A stretch of 9,618 bases of DNA from an uncultured Alphaproteobacteria bacterium (GTDB taxonomy: Bacteria; Pseudomonadota; Alphaproteobacteria; Caulobacterales; Hyphomonadaceae). The stretch is taken from positions 1 through 9,618 of the forward strand of contig CAIKXW010000094.1 in assembly GCA_903831485.1 (NCBI GenBank), read 5' to 3'. The notes beneath the pieces were generated by a model, which was not told where the DNA came from, made no database searches, and was given only the letters and a program-made list of their open reading frames with translations. Each line of letters starts with the position of its first letter. Within the stretch, counting starts at the first letter, position 1. This document shows positions 1-6,713 of the stretch, in pieces. The position numbers and the translations under genes are program-made.

Positions 1-2
1 AG

Positions 3-20
3 GGCGAGGAAGACCGCTAG
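3..20 (+). CDS. 3' end of an unidentified gene (partial)
   Basis: The window opens with five in-frame codons reading Gly-Glu-Glu-Asp-Arg followed by TAG, just before a strong hairpin terminator whose U-run reads in the same direction. This is what the tail of a plus-strand protein gene looks like, but six codons are far too few to identify the product or to exclude chance. Confidence 0.4.
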   Translation, partial: GEEDR

Positions 21-46
21 GGTCTCCCGCCCACGCTGAAAACGCC

Positions 47-78
47 AAACGGCCCGCGATCGTCTCGCGGGCCGTTTT
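47..78 (+). terminator. Intrinsic terminator, probably bidirectional
   Basis: A perfect 13-bp inverted repeat (47-59 and 65-77, mostly G/C) encloses a 5-base loop and is followed by TTTT and a T-rich stretch on the plus strand. On the minus strand the stem is followed by TTT and, four bases later, TTTT. It lies between the end of the plus-strand gene at 20 and the 3' end of the minus-strand tRNA-Ala at 112, so it can end both transcripts. Confidence 0.88.
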
Positions 79-111
79 GATTTGGGATTTCCCGAAGGAT
101 CAGGGAGAAGT

Positions 112-187
<76 letters not shown>

Positions 188-242
188 ACGACCGTGGACC
201 GGTAACGGCGATTGTCTGCCGCCCCGATTTGGGAGCGCGTTG

Positions 243-270
243 CTTATAGCGAGACCTGCCCCGGATCAAG
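243..270 (-). promoter_or_regulatory. Possible promoter for tRNA-Ala
   Basis: On the minus strand CTTGAT (270-265) and TATAAG (248-243) are separated by 16 bases, which resembles a housekeeping promoter and would start a transcript about 50 bases before the tRNA 5' end. The -10 match is good; the -35 match and spacing are mediocre. It lies in the leader of the divergent hydrolase gene, so the two genes may share this stretch. Confidence 0.35.
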
Positions 271-292
271 CGGGGAAACGCAAGGATCGGGA

Positions 293-1000
293 ATGCCCCG
301 CACGCTGACGTTTTTGCCCGGCACAATGTGCGATCACAGGCTGTGGGACCCTGTCCGAACCCGCATCACCCCCCGCTTTTCAACGGCCTATCTGCCGATC
401 GAGCATGAAGCGATGCGTGATGGCATGCTGGCCCTGCTGGCGGCGGCGGCGAGATCGGCCCCGCTTCATCTCGTCGCGTTCTCGATGGGCGGCTATCTGG
501 CGCTCGATTTCGCCCTCGAGCACCCGGATTCGGTCGCCTCGCTTGTCACGGTGGGTTCATCGGCCTTCGGGCTCACGGTCGCCGAGAAGGCCGAGCGCGT
601 GCGGGCCCTGGAACTCCTGGCGAAGCACGACTATCGCGGCATGGCGACCAGCCGGCTCCAGCAATTCGTCTATCCCTCGCACTGGGCCAATCCGCAGGTC
701 GTCGACGTGATTCGCGCCATGGACCGCGATCTCGGCAAGGAGACGCTCATCGCGCAGCTGAAGGAAACCAGCGCTCGCGATTCCCTTGGCCCCCGCCTGT
801 GGCGGCTCGATATCGATGTCCTTCTGATCGGCGCCGACACGGATCCCTTCGTACCGAGGTCAGCGATTGAGGAGATGACGCGCCTGATCCCGCGTGCGCA
901 GTCGTCGTTGGCGAACAACGCAGGTCACATGATCCCGCTCGAACAGCCGGACTGGCTGGCCGCGGAGATCACGCGCTTCCATGCAGGCGTCGCAGGCTAG
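293..1000 (+). CDS. Alpha/beta-fold hydrolase
   Basis: A 235-residue single-domain alpha/beta hydrolase, probably cytoplasmic since no signal peptide is visible. The N-terminal strand and oxyanion region read LTFLPGTMCDHRLWDP. The nucleophile elbow is AFSMGG with Ser64, the acid is Asp184 (or Asp182) in GADTDPFVP, and the catalytic His212 is in NAGHMIPLEQP. The triad is therefore complete. The reading frame is open back to a TTG at 212, but the ATG at 293 is preferred: AAGGA lies six bases upstream of it, and the family's first strand begins right after it. The substrate cannot be told; esterase, lactonase or thioesterase activity are all possible. The gene is monocistronic, with a tRNA behind it and ptsN converging on it. 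Confidence 0.88.
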   Translation: MPRTLTFLPGTMCDHRLWDPVRTRITPRFSTAYLPIEHEAMRDGMLALLAAAARSAPLHLVAFSMGGYLALDFALEHPDSVASLVTVGSSAFGLTVAEKAERVRALELLAKHDYRGMATSRLQQFVYPSHWANPQVVDVIRAMDRDLGKETLIAQLKETSARDSLGPRLWRLDIDVLLIGADTDPFVPRSAIEEMTRLIPRAQSSLANNAGHMIPLEQPDWLAAEITRFHAGVAG

Positions 1001-1467
1001 GCCGCATCCGTCGAGATCGTGTCCGGCGACAGGATGGCCAGCACCGCTTCGTTCGTCTGCGCATCGCGTAAGGCCGTACGCACGCGTTCCTGCCGGAACA
1101 CACGGGCGGCCCGCGCCAGCGCACGCAGGTGCTCCGCCCCGGCATCCGTCGGCGCCAGCAGCATGAAGATCAGGTCGGCCGGGCGCTCGTCGATGGCTTC
1201 GAAGTCGGCGGGCTCAAGCAGCCGCGCAAATCCGCCCACCGGCCGCGTCAGCGACTCGATCCGGGCATGCGGGATCGCCACGCCCTCGCCTACGCCGGTC
1301 GAGCCCAACCGCTCGCGCTCCTGCACAGCCTCGTGGACCTCGCGCGCGTCAAGGCCGAGCGACCGCGCCATCAGGCCCGAAAGCTCCGCCAGAGCCTGCT
1401 TGCGGCCCTGCCAGCGGGCGCGAGCCACGATGGCGTTGGGAAGGAGAATGTCGCGAAGGCTGGACAT
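997..1467 (-). CDS. ptsN: PTS IIA-like nitrogen regulatory protein PtsN (EIIA-Ntr)
   Basis: This 156-residue protein is a full-length EIIA of the mannitol/fructose type, the last phosphate acceptor of the PTS-Ntr chain (PtsP, NPr, PtsN). It has no sugar permease partner and works in regulation, in other bacteria on potassium transport and stress signalling. The phospho-accepting histidine is His67 in GVAIPHARI, preceded by the usual RERLGSTGVGEG stretch; the later LLAPTDAGAEHLRALARAARVFR segment is also typical. The ATG at 1467 is chosen; a TTG directly before it (1470) is in frame but adds only one residue. No strong ribosome binding site is visible. It is the last gene of the rpoN-hpf-ptsN series, 144 bases after hpf, and its stop overlaps the converging hydrolase stop. 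Confidence 0.95.
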   Translation of the reverse strand: MSSLRDILLPNAIVARARWQGRKQALAELSGLMARSLGLDAREVHEAVQERERLGSTGVGEGVAIPHARIESLTRPVGGFARLLEPADFEAIDERPADLIFMLLAPTDAGAEHLRALARAARVFRQERVRTALRDAQTNEAVLAILSPDTISTDAA

Positions 1468-1557
1468 CAAAAAAGCCCGCCGGAGAAAACGCGCATCGAA
1501 CTCATGACCCTAAATGGCCTCGGCCCCGCCGCCGCCCTAACCATACCTGGGGTGTAA

Positions 1558-1577
1558 GGTCCAGCTTTCGCCGGGCC
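1558..1577 (-). other. Hairpin with GAAA loop between hpf and ptsN
   Basis: On the minus strand GGCCCGGC and GCTGGACC pair over eight positions with one mismatch and one G-U pair around a GAAA tetraloop, a stable GNRA loop. No U-run follows, so it does not look like a terminator. It could mark an RNA processing or stabilising site between the two cistrons, or be a copy of a dispersed palindromic repeat. Confidence 0.5.
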
Positions 1578-1602
1578 AACTGCGTCGCACCCGACAAGCA
1601 AA

Positions 1603-1618
1603 TGCAAATCTTCAGCCG
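1603..1618 (-). promoter_or_regulatory. Weak sigma-54 promoter candidate ahead of ptsN
   Basis: The minus strand reads CGGCTGAAGATTTGCA, which has the GG and GC dinucleotides with the required ten-base spacing and matches the consensus TGGCACG-N4-TTGCW at 8 of 12 defined positions. It spans the hpf stop codon and would start ptsN transcripts near 1593. The -12 half is good and the -24 half poor; no activator site was recognised. Confidence 0.25.
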
Positions 1619-2205
1619 TCCTTGCCGGGGTCAACCCAGCCGACATTACCGTCCGGGCGGCGATAGACCATGTTGAGCCGCCCGTGGGCGGCATTCCGGA
1701 ACATCATTGCCGGGGAATCGGCCAGCTCCAGCTGCATCACCGCCATGGAAACGGTCATTGTCTGAATCTTGGTGTCGGACTCTGCAACGATCGCCGGCGC
1801 CTCGCCGTGCCCATTCGCGACAGTGTCGTCTGGTTCGTCCGCATCGCCCGATTCGTCACGCGGGAGGATGATGCGCTCGGCGGCCATCTCCACGGCCATG
1901 CCGTCTTTCGCGCGATGGTTGCGCAGCCGGTTCTTGTAGCGGCGCACGCGTGTCTCGATCTTGTCCAGCGCCATCTCGAAGGCCTGGTAACCATCCTCGC
2001 CTTCGCCGTGCGCCTGCAAGGTGACGCCGGACGGCAAGTGGATCGAGCAATCGACGTAAAAGGCCCAGCCTGGCTTCGCAACTGTAACGAACGCTTCGCC
2101 GGTTCGGTTGAAATATTTCGAGATGCGCGATTCCAGCCCGAAGGCGATGCGTTCCTGCAGGGCGGCGCCGACTTCTAGCTTCTTGCCCGCGATCTGAACT
2201 TGCAA
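1612..2205 (-). CDS. hpf: Ribosome hibernation promoting factor, long form
   Basis: A 197-residue long-form HPF (also annotated RaiA or YfiA family). Residues 1 to about 100 form the S30AE domain, which sits in the decoding region of the 30S subunit and blocks mRNA and tRNA. A variable acidic linker (about 115-147, rich in Asp and Glu) follows, then the C-terminal dimerisation domain (148-193) with FRNAAHGRLNMVYRRPDGNVGWVDP-like features split as FRN, NMVYRR and DGNVGW. The C-terminal domain pairs two 70S ribosomes into 100S dimers. TTG at 2205 is the preferred start: AAGGAG lies six bases upstream (2217-2212) and the protein then begins MQVQIAGKKLEVG, like its relatives. An in-frame ATG at 2229 would add eight residues but has no ribosome binding site. 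The gene is 113 bases downstream of rpoN. Confidence 0.94.
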   Translation of the reverse strand: MQVQIAGKKLEVGAALQERIAFGLESRISKYFNRTGEAFVTVAKPGWAFYVDCSIHLPSGVTLQAHGEGEDGYQAFEMALDKIETRVRRYKNRLRNHRAKDGMAVEMAAERIILPRDESGDADEPDDTVANGHGEAPAIVAESDTKIQTMTVSMAVMQLELADSPAMMFRNAAHGRLNMVYRRPDGNVGWVDPGKDG

Positions 2206-2266
2206 TGGAGGCTCCTTCTGCTGGTGCATGCAGGAAACGCATGCGCGGAGACGCGACCCGCCCTCA

Positions 2267-2280
2267 CTGATCTAGATCAA
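2267..2280 (-). promoter_or_regulatory. FNR/FixK-type box upstream of hpf
   Basis: The minus strand reads TTGATCTAGATCAG, which differs from the FNR/FixK/Anr consensus TTGAT-N4-ATCAA only in its last base; the inner 12 bases (2268-2279) are a perfect palindrome. Its centre lies 68 bases before the TTG start of hpf. An activator here at the usual -41.5 position would start transcription near 2232, leaving a leader of about 27 bases that contains the strong ribosome binding site. No good -10 element is visible at the expected place, which lowers confidence that the site is functional. Confidence 0.5.
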
Positions 2281-2318
2281 CTGTGGGATTGCCAAACGGC
2301 AAGGTCAACCGGTTGTCA

Positions 2319-3827
2319 TCAGCCGCCGACTGCGAAAATGCGGCGGCGCTCGACGGACGAGGGAATACGCAACGACTCGCGGTATTTTGCGACGGTGCGC
2401 CGCGCGATATCGATGCCGTAGGCGCGAAGCCGCTCGACGATCTGGTCGTCGGAAAGGACGGCCTCGCGGTTTTCCTGTTCGATCATGTCCTTGATGCGGT
2501 GCCGCACAGCTTCTGCCGAATGCGACTCCCCGCCTTGCGTTGCCGGGATCGACGCCGAGAAGAAGTATTTCAGCTCGAAAACACCCCGCGGCGTTGAGAC
2601 ATACTTGTTCGAGGTGACGCGCGAGACAGTCGACTCGTGCATCTCCACCGCGTCAGCCACCGTCTTCAGGTTGAGCGGACGCAGCGCCCTTACGCCGGAT
2701 ACGAAGAACCCGTCCTGCTGGCGCACGATCTCGCTCGACACTTTGAGGATGGTGCGGGCGCGCTGGTCAAGCGACTTGATCAGCCAGTTGGCCGATGCCT
2801 GGCATTCGGAGAGGAATGTCTTTTCATCTTCCGTGCGCGACAGGCCGGCAACCTCCGCATAATAGCTGCGATCAAGCAGCACACGCGGCAGTGTGTCTGC
2901 ATTCAGTTCGACCGAGAACGTACCGTTGGGCAGTTCGCGCACGAAAACATCCGGCGTGATCGGCGGCGCGGACTCGCCCGCAAACGCTGCGCCCGGGCGC
3001 GGCGTCAGCGCGCGCAGCTCGGACAACATGTCGATGATGTCTTCCTGGTCGACGCCACACAGTTCCGACAGACGACGGAAATCACGGCGCGCCGCGACTT
3101 CGAGATTCTCGATCAGCTTCTGCATCGCCGGATCGAAGCGGTCGCGCTCCTTCAGCTGCAGCGTCAGGCATTCCTGGAGATTGCGCGCCATCACGCCAGT
3201 CGGCTCGAAGCCCTGGCAGGTCTGCAGCACGGCTTCGACATCCTCGAACTCGACGCCGAGCGCGGTGGCGATTTCGTGTACGTCGCCGCGCATGAAGCCG
3301 GCTTCATCCGTCTCCTCGATGAGACGAAGCCCGATCAGGCGATCGGCCTCGATCAGTCCCGCGATCTGCAGCTGGTCTTCCAGATGATCGCGCAGAGATT
3401 TCTCTTCGGCGGTGATCGCCTCGAGGTCGAAGTCTTCGGACACCTGCTTGCCCGACCCGGCCTTGGACCAGTCGAGCTGCGCAGAAGGCCCGCTCGGCTC
3501 CCCGGCGTCTGCACGCTCGGACGGGCTGTCGGATTCGTAGACGTCGTCGGATCCAGCATCGAGTTCGCGGCTCGCCTTGTCGGCGCCATCGGACTCGTCG
3601 AGGCGCATTTCCTCGCGACGTTCGGATGTCTTTTCGGGAGTGCCGTTGTCGAGCGCCGGCCCCTCGCCTTCTGCCCGGGTGAGCAGCGGGTTACGCTCGA
3701 TTTCGGTCTCGACATATTCCTGGAGTTCAACGTTCGAGAGCTGGAGCAGCTTGATCGCCTGCTGCAGTTGCGGCGTCATGACAAGGGATTGCCCCTGTCT
3801 CAGCTGCAAGCGATGCGCAAGCGCCAC
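2319..3827 (-). CDS. rpoN: RNA polymerase sigma-54 factor RpoN
   Basis: A complete 502-residue sigma-54. Region I (1-50), glutamine- and leucine-rich (LRQGQSLVMTPQLQQAIKLL), contacts AAA+ activators. An acidic variable region II (about 55-135) follows, then the core-binding region, a helix-turn-helix near 387-410 (LKTVADAVEMHESTVSRVT), and the RpoN box ARRTVAKYRESL at 475-486, which contacts the -24 element. The box differs from the canonical ARRTVAKYREML only in Ser for Met. GTG at 3827 is preferred as start: GAGGAG lies seven bases upstream (3840-3835) and the product begins MALAHRLQLRQGQ as in relatives. The upstream in-frame extension to 3866 has no family support. The gene lies between lptB and hpf, its conserved position in proteobacteria. 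No bEBP activator gene is in the window. Confidence 0.97.
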   Translation of the reverse strand: MALAHRLQLRQGQSLVMTPQLQQAIKLLQLSNVELQEYVETEIERNPLLTRAEGEGPALDNGTPEKTSERREEMRLDESDGADKASRELDAGSDDVYESDSPSERADAGEPSGPSAQLDWSKAGSGKQVSEDFDLEAITAEEKSLRDHLEDQLQIAGLIEADRLIGLRLIEETDEAGFMRGDVHEIATALGVEFEDVEAVLQTCQGFEPTGVMARNLQECLTLQLKERDRFDPAMQKLIENLEVAARRDFRRLSELCGVDQEDIIDMLSELRALTPRPGAAFAGESAPPITPDVFVRELPNGTFSVELNADTLPRVLLDRSYYAEVAGLSRTEDEKTFLSECQASANWLIKSLDQRARTILKVSSEIVRQQDGFFVSGVRALRPLNLKTVADAVEMHESTVSRVTSNKYVSTPRGVFELKYFFSASIPATQGGESHSAEAVRHRIKDMIEQENREAVLSDDQIVERLRAYGIDIARRTVAKYRESLRIPSSVERRRIFAVGG

Positions 3828-3897
3828 GCGGTTTCTCCTCAGCCACCGGCCGAACCCCGCGGACATCCCGGCGGCGTATGACCTTCAATCAGCCTAA

Positions 3898-3926
3898 CCT
3901 ATAACCACGGTATTAAAATTGCATAA
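3898..3926 (-). promoter_or_regulatory. Possible promoter for rpoN
   Basis: The 150-base gap between lptB and rpoN contains a distinctly A/T-rich patch in otherwise GC-rich DNA. Within it the minus strand has TATAGG (3903-3898) as a fair -10, with the weak -35 TTATGC (3926-3921) 17 bases upstream. Transcription would start near 3891, leaving a leader of about 65 bases. This suggests rpoN can be transcribed apart from the lpt genes, but the -35 is poor. Confidence 0.35.
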
Positions 3927-3977
3927 TCGACGAACCGCCGACTTTACTGCACCTGCGGATTTGCCGAGAGAAAAGCG

Positions 3978-4751
3978 TTACTGCGCGGTAAATCGCGCGC
4001 CGAGGTAGACGCGACGGACGTCCTCATTGGTGAGAACTTCCGACGGCGCTCCCTCGAACAACACCTTGCCATCATAGATGATCGAGGCGCGGTCGACGAT
4101 ATCCAGCGTCTCGCGGACCTGGTGGTCGGTGATCAGCACGCCGAGGCCCCTGCCCTTGAGGTAACGCACCAGATCCGAAATGTCCGACACAGCCAGCGGG
4201 TCGATGCCGGTGAACGGCTCGTCCAGCAACATAAAGTGCGGCCGCGAGGCGAGCGCGCGTGCAATCTCGACCCGGCGGCGCTCGCCGCCCGACAGCGAGT
4301 TGGCGTTCTGATTGGCGAGCCGCGCGATCTGCAACTCTTCCAGTAGCGACTCCGTCAGCTCTTTTCGTTTCGCACGCGAGCTTTCTGTCAGCTCTGCGAC
4401 GGCCATGATGTTGTCCCACACGGACATGCCGCGAAAAATCGAGTTCTCCTGTGGGAGGTAGCCGGCGCCGAGACGCGCGCGCTGGTACATCGGCAGCGCG
4501 GTCACGTCCGCGCCGTCCATCGTCACCTTGCCGCTGTCGGCCTGGATCAGCCCCATGATCATGTAGAAGCACGTCGTCTTGCCCGCGCCGTTGGGACCGA
4601 GCAGGCCGACAATCTCGCCGCGTTTCAGGTGAAGGCTGACATCCTTGACGACCTGACGGCCCTTGAACGACTTGGCGAGATTGCTCGCGCGCAAGCCATC
4701 GCGGTCGTCGGTCTCGTAGGCGATCGTCGCCGTCTGGTTGCGCGCGTCCAT
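3978..4751 (-). CDS. lptB: LPS export ABC transporter ATP-binding protein LptB
   Basis: A 257-residue cytoplasmic ATPase that powers LptFG extraction of lipopolysaccharide from the inner membrane. All ABC motifs are present in order: Walker A GPNGAGKTT (52-60, Lys58), Q-loop Gln101 in YLPQENS, signature LSGGERRR (153-160), Walker B FMLLDEPF with Asp177 and Glu178, D-loop near GIDP, and switch His210. ATG at 4751 is used, eight bases after the lptA stop. An in-frame TTG at 4763 overlaps that stop as TTGA and is an alternative start by translational coupling; neither has a clear ribosome binding site. The roughly 20-residue N-terminal tail before the first ABC strand is hydrophilic. LptF and LptG are not in the window. 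Confidence 0.97.
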   Translation of the reverse strand: MDARNQTATIAYETDDRDGLRASNLAKSFKGRQVVKDVSLHLKRGEIVGLLGPNGAGKTTCFYMIMGLIQADSGKVTMDGADVTALPMYQRARLGAGYLPQENSIFRGMSVWDNIMAVAELTESSRAKRKELTESLLEELQIARLANQNANSLSGGERRRVEIARALASRPHFMLLDEPFTGIDPLAVSDISDLVRYLKGRGLGVLITDHQVRETLDIVDRASIIYDGKVLFEGAPSEVLTNEDVRRVYLGARFTAQ

Positions 4752-4759
4752 GCGTTCGA

Positions 4760-5341
4760 TCAATTCGGAGCTGGAGCGGGAGCCGGCGTAACGGGCGCAG
4801 TCGCCGGTGCGTCGGCAGGCTTCTTGGCGGTGTTGAACACGCTGGTCACGCGGTTCTTGCCCGCCGTGATGATCGTCCGGCCCTCGCCGATCGAATAGAC
4901 GACGTTGGTGCCGCGCACCACGCCGTCCTCGCCGCGCGACAGGATCACGTCGCCGGTGATGGTGATGGTATCGGAGGGAAAGTCGTATTGCGCGCGGTCG
5001 CCGCGAATGCGCACGTCGGGAGCAAGGTAGAACACCTTGCCCTCTGCAATCAGGACCTCGATCTCGTCGCACTGCGCCTCGCCGCCGCCGGCGGGCGTCG
5101 TCTTGGAGCAGACGAAAGTCAGCTTGTCGGTCGTGATCTTGCTCTCGCCCTGCGTCGCGACGACGTTGCCAGTGTAGACGCCGCGGCCTTCGTTCTGCAG
5201 GTACTCGCTCTTGTCCGACACGATTTCGAGCGGCGCGTCGCTCTGCCCGATCTGGGCATGCGCGGCCCCGGCCATGAAGGTCATGGAGGCAGCCCCTGCC
5301 GCGAGCGTCATTGCAAGCCGTGACCAGACCATCGTCTTCAT
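4760..5341 (-). CDS. lptA: LPS transport periplasmic protein LptA
   Basis: A 193-residue OstA-like protein that bridges the periplasm between LptC and LptD. A Sec signal peptide covers residues 1-29 and is probably cut after AHA (AHA|Q). The beta-jellyroll follows from about 36 to 167, with the family pattern of paired strands (LEIVSDKSEYLQNEGRGVYTG; GDVILSRGEDGVVRGTNVVY). The C-terminus from about 174 is a low-complexity Ala/Pro tail. Two cysteines (79 and 91) flank a Gly-rich loop and could form a disulfide. ATG at 5341 is chosen because it gives a clean signal peptide and lies 23 bases after the lptC stop. A TTG at 5404 is in frame but would sit inside lptC, and ATG at 5332 is also possible. 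Confidence 0.93.
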   Translation of the reverse strand: MKTMVWSRLAMTLAAGAASMTFMAGAAHAQIGQSDAPLEIVSDKSEYLQNEGRGVYTGNVVATQGESKITTDKLTFVCSKTTPAGGGEAQCDEIEVLIAEGKVFYLAPDVRIRGDRAQYDFPSDTITITGDVILSRGEDGVVRGTNVVYSIGEGRTIITAGKNRVTSVFNTAKKPADAPATAPVTPAPAPAPN

Positions 5342-5364
5342 CCTGTTCTTCACGCCCGACACGG

Positions 5365-6000
5365 CTACTGGCCGCGTTTCTTCTTGGGCGTGAATTTTGT
5401 CCAAACATTGCCCTTCAGGACGATGCGGTTGCCATCATCCAGCACCTCGTAAGAATCCGCCCGGACCTCGCCGACGGCCCCGAAGCCGTTGAGCGGTTCC
5501 TTACCCTCGACGCGGTTCTCCCTCACATACATCCGCGTCTTCTGCGAGGTGAATGTGTACCCGCCGGCATCCGTCATTACGACATCGCCCTCGAGATCCA
5601 GCACTTCCAGCTCGGTGTTCCACACGCCCGTCCGCGCCTGGACGGTGGACGACGCGACATCCTTGAGCCGCGGATTCACCAGGTCGACCAGCGCCGGATT
5701 GTCCCGCCGCCGCTGCGCAGTTGCCGCAGTCAGGACATAGGGACGGTCATTGTCGTCATAACCGTCGAACCGGGGCCCGTGGACGGTCACACTGAGGCCA
5801 GCCGCGCCCGGCTCGGCCCGCTGTTCCCGAAAGCCGCTCTCGATGATGGTTCCCAGCAGCCACCCGGCCGAGAGTACGGCGCCGATGACGAACAGCAGCC
5901 GCAGGATATGCACCAGCGCCGTCCGCTGCCGGGCCTCCTTGAGGGAGGTGGCGCGGCGCGGACCCCACAGGTCGATCGAATGGTTGGCGGCTGAAACCAT
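5365..6000 (-). CDS. lptC: LPS export system protein LptC
   Basis: A 211-residue bitopic inner-membrane protein. It has a cytoplasmic N-terminus of about 28 residues, one membrane helix (about 30-53, VHILRLLFVIGAVLSAGWLL), and a periplasmic LptC/OstA-like beta fold to the C-terminus. LptC takes LPS from LptB2FG and passes it to LptA, whose gene follows directly. The periplasmic part contains the strand pattern typical of the family (RADSYEVLDDGNRIVLKGNVWTKF, seen in segments near 185-205). The C-terminus is basic (TPKKKRGQ). The primary sequence of LptC is poorly conserved, so the call rests partly on the position before lptA-lptB. The start is ATG at 6000. Confidence 0.9.
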   Translation of the reverse strand: MVSAANHSIDLWGPRRATSLKEARQRTALVHILRLLFVIGAVLSAGWLLGTIIESGFREQRAEPGAAGLSVTVHGPRFDGYDDNDRPYVLTAATAQRRRDNPALVDLVNPRLKDVASSTVQARTGVWNTELEVLDLEGDVVMTDAGGYTFTSQKTRMYVRENRVEGKEPLNGFGAVGEVRADSYEVLDDGNRIVLKGNVWTKFTPKKKRGQ

Positions 6001-6018
6001 GCCCTGAACCTAGTGGGT

Positions 6019-6050
6019 GCTGCAGCGGCAGGGAACTGCTGCGCCGCAGC
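6019..6050 (-). other. Imperfect GC-rich hairpin between rnd and lptC
   Basis: Bases 6019-6031 and 6036-6050 pair as three short helices (GCTGC/GCAGC, GCG/CGC, GCAG/CTGC) interrupted by one mismatch and a two-base bulge, around a four-base loop. No U-run follows in the direction of transcription. It occupies the 98-base gap between the rnd stop and the lptC start, and could slow polymerase or protect mRNA ends. Confidence 0.4.
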
Positions 6051-6098
6051 TAAATGGGGCCCAACTCGCCCTTCCGGCGTTCCCGGCGCCGGATTTCC

Positions 6099-6713
6099 TC
6101 AGCTATGTGCAAAAATGTCCTGCTCGCTCCAGCCTGAGAGGTCGAGCGCGGCCCGCACCGGCAGGAAGTCGAAACAGGCCTGCGCCAGCTCGGTCCGCCC
6201 CTCACGCTCGAGCATCATGTCCAGCCGCGCCTTGATCTCGTGCAGGTGCAGCACGTCGGACGCCGCATAGGCCAGCTGGGCCTCCGAAAGCTGGTCGGAC
6301 CCCCAGTCGGAGCTCTGCTGGGCCTTGGACATGTCGACATTCACCAGTTCCTTGGCGAGGTCCTTGAGTGAATGCCGGTCCGTGTAGGTCCGCGCCAGCC
6401 GCGAGGCGATCTTGGTGCAGTAGACCGGGAAGCAAGGCGCCCCAAGCCATTGCTGGATCATGGCGAGGTCGAACCGGGCGAAATGGAAGATCTTGAGGAC
6501 ACGCGGGTTGGACACCAGCGCCTTGAGGTTCGGACAGTTGTAGTCCGGCCGCTGGAGGCGGACGACATGCGCATCCCCCTTCCCGTCCGACAGCTGAACA
6601 ACGCACAGCGCGTCCCGGAACGGGTTGAGGCCCATGGTTTCAGTGTCGACGGCGACCGAGCCCTCGAACTTCACATGAGCCGGCAGGTCGCCTTCGTGAT
6701 GGTGGATGGCCAA
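6099..6713 (-). CDS. rnd: Ribonuclease D-like 3'-5' exonuclease (short form)
   Basis: A 204-residue DEDDy exonuclease of the RNase D superfamily, expected to trim the 3' ends of tRNA precursors and other structured RNA. Exo I is VAVDTETMGL with Asp23 and Glu25, Exo II is FHFARFDLAM with Asp82, and Exo III is YAASD with Tyr149 and Asp153, so all metal ligands and the catalytic tyrosine are present. There is no HRDC domain; this short form is usual in alphaproteobacteria, where it often precedes lptC. TTG at 6713 is preferred: GAGGAG lies eight bases upstream (6727-6722) and the product begins MAIHHHEGDL at the family's length. An in-frame TTG at 6743 has no such support. Confidence 0.92.
   Translation of the reverse strand: MAIHHHEGDLPAHVKFEGSVAVDTETMGLNPFRDALCVVQLSDGKGDAHVVRLQRPDYNCPNLKALVSNPRVLKIFHFARFDLAMIQQWLGAPCFPVYCTKIASRLARTYTDRHSLKDLAKELVNVDMSKAQQSSDWGSDQLSEAQLAYAASDVLHLHEIKARLDMMLEREGRTELAQACFDFLPVRAALDLSGWSEQDIFAHS

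Noticed and set aside
1468..1490. GGCGGGC followed by six T before ptsN, like half of a terminator
   Set aside because: No complementary GCCCGCC arm lies upstream on the same strand, so no stem can form.
1019..1507. Plus-strand open frames opposite ptsN
   Set aside because: Low-complexity Ser/Arg-rich translations typical of antisense frames; ptsN is unambiguous.
2289..2302. TTGCC-AAAC-GGCAA hairpin between rpoN and hpf as a terminator
   Set aside because: Only five base pairs and no U-run on the minus strand.
2637..3881. 414-codon open frame on the plus strand opposite rpoN
   Set aside because: Antisense shadow of a GC-rich gene; its His/Arg/Gln-rich product has no domain, while RpoN on the other strand has all expected motifs.
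3978..5408. A 476-codon open frame that could be read as an N-terminally extended LptB fusion
   Set aside because: The part before 4751 is a shadow frame across lptA, rich in Arg and without family similarity. LptB is complete from 4751 and lptA is clearly coding in another frame.
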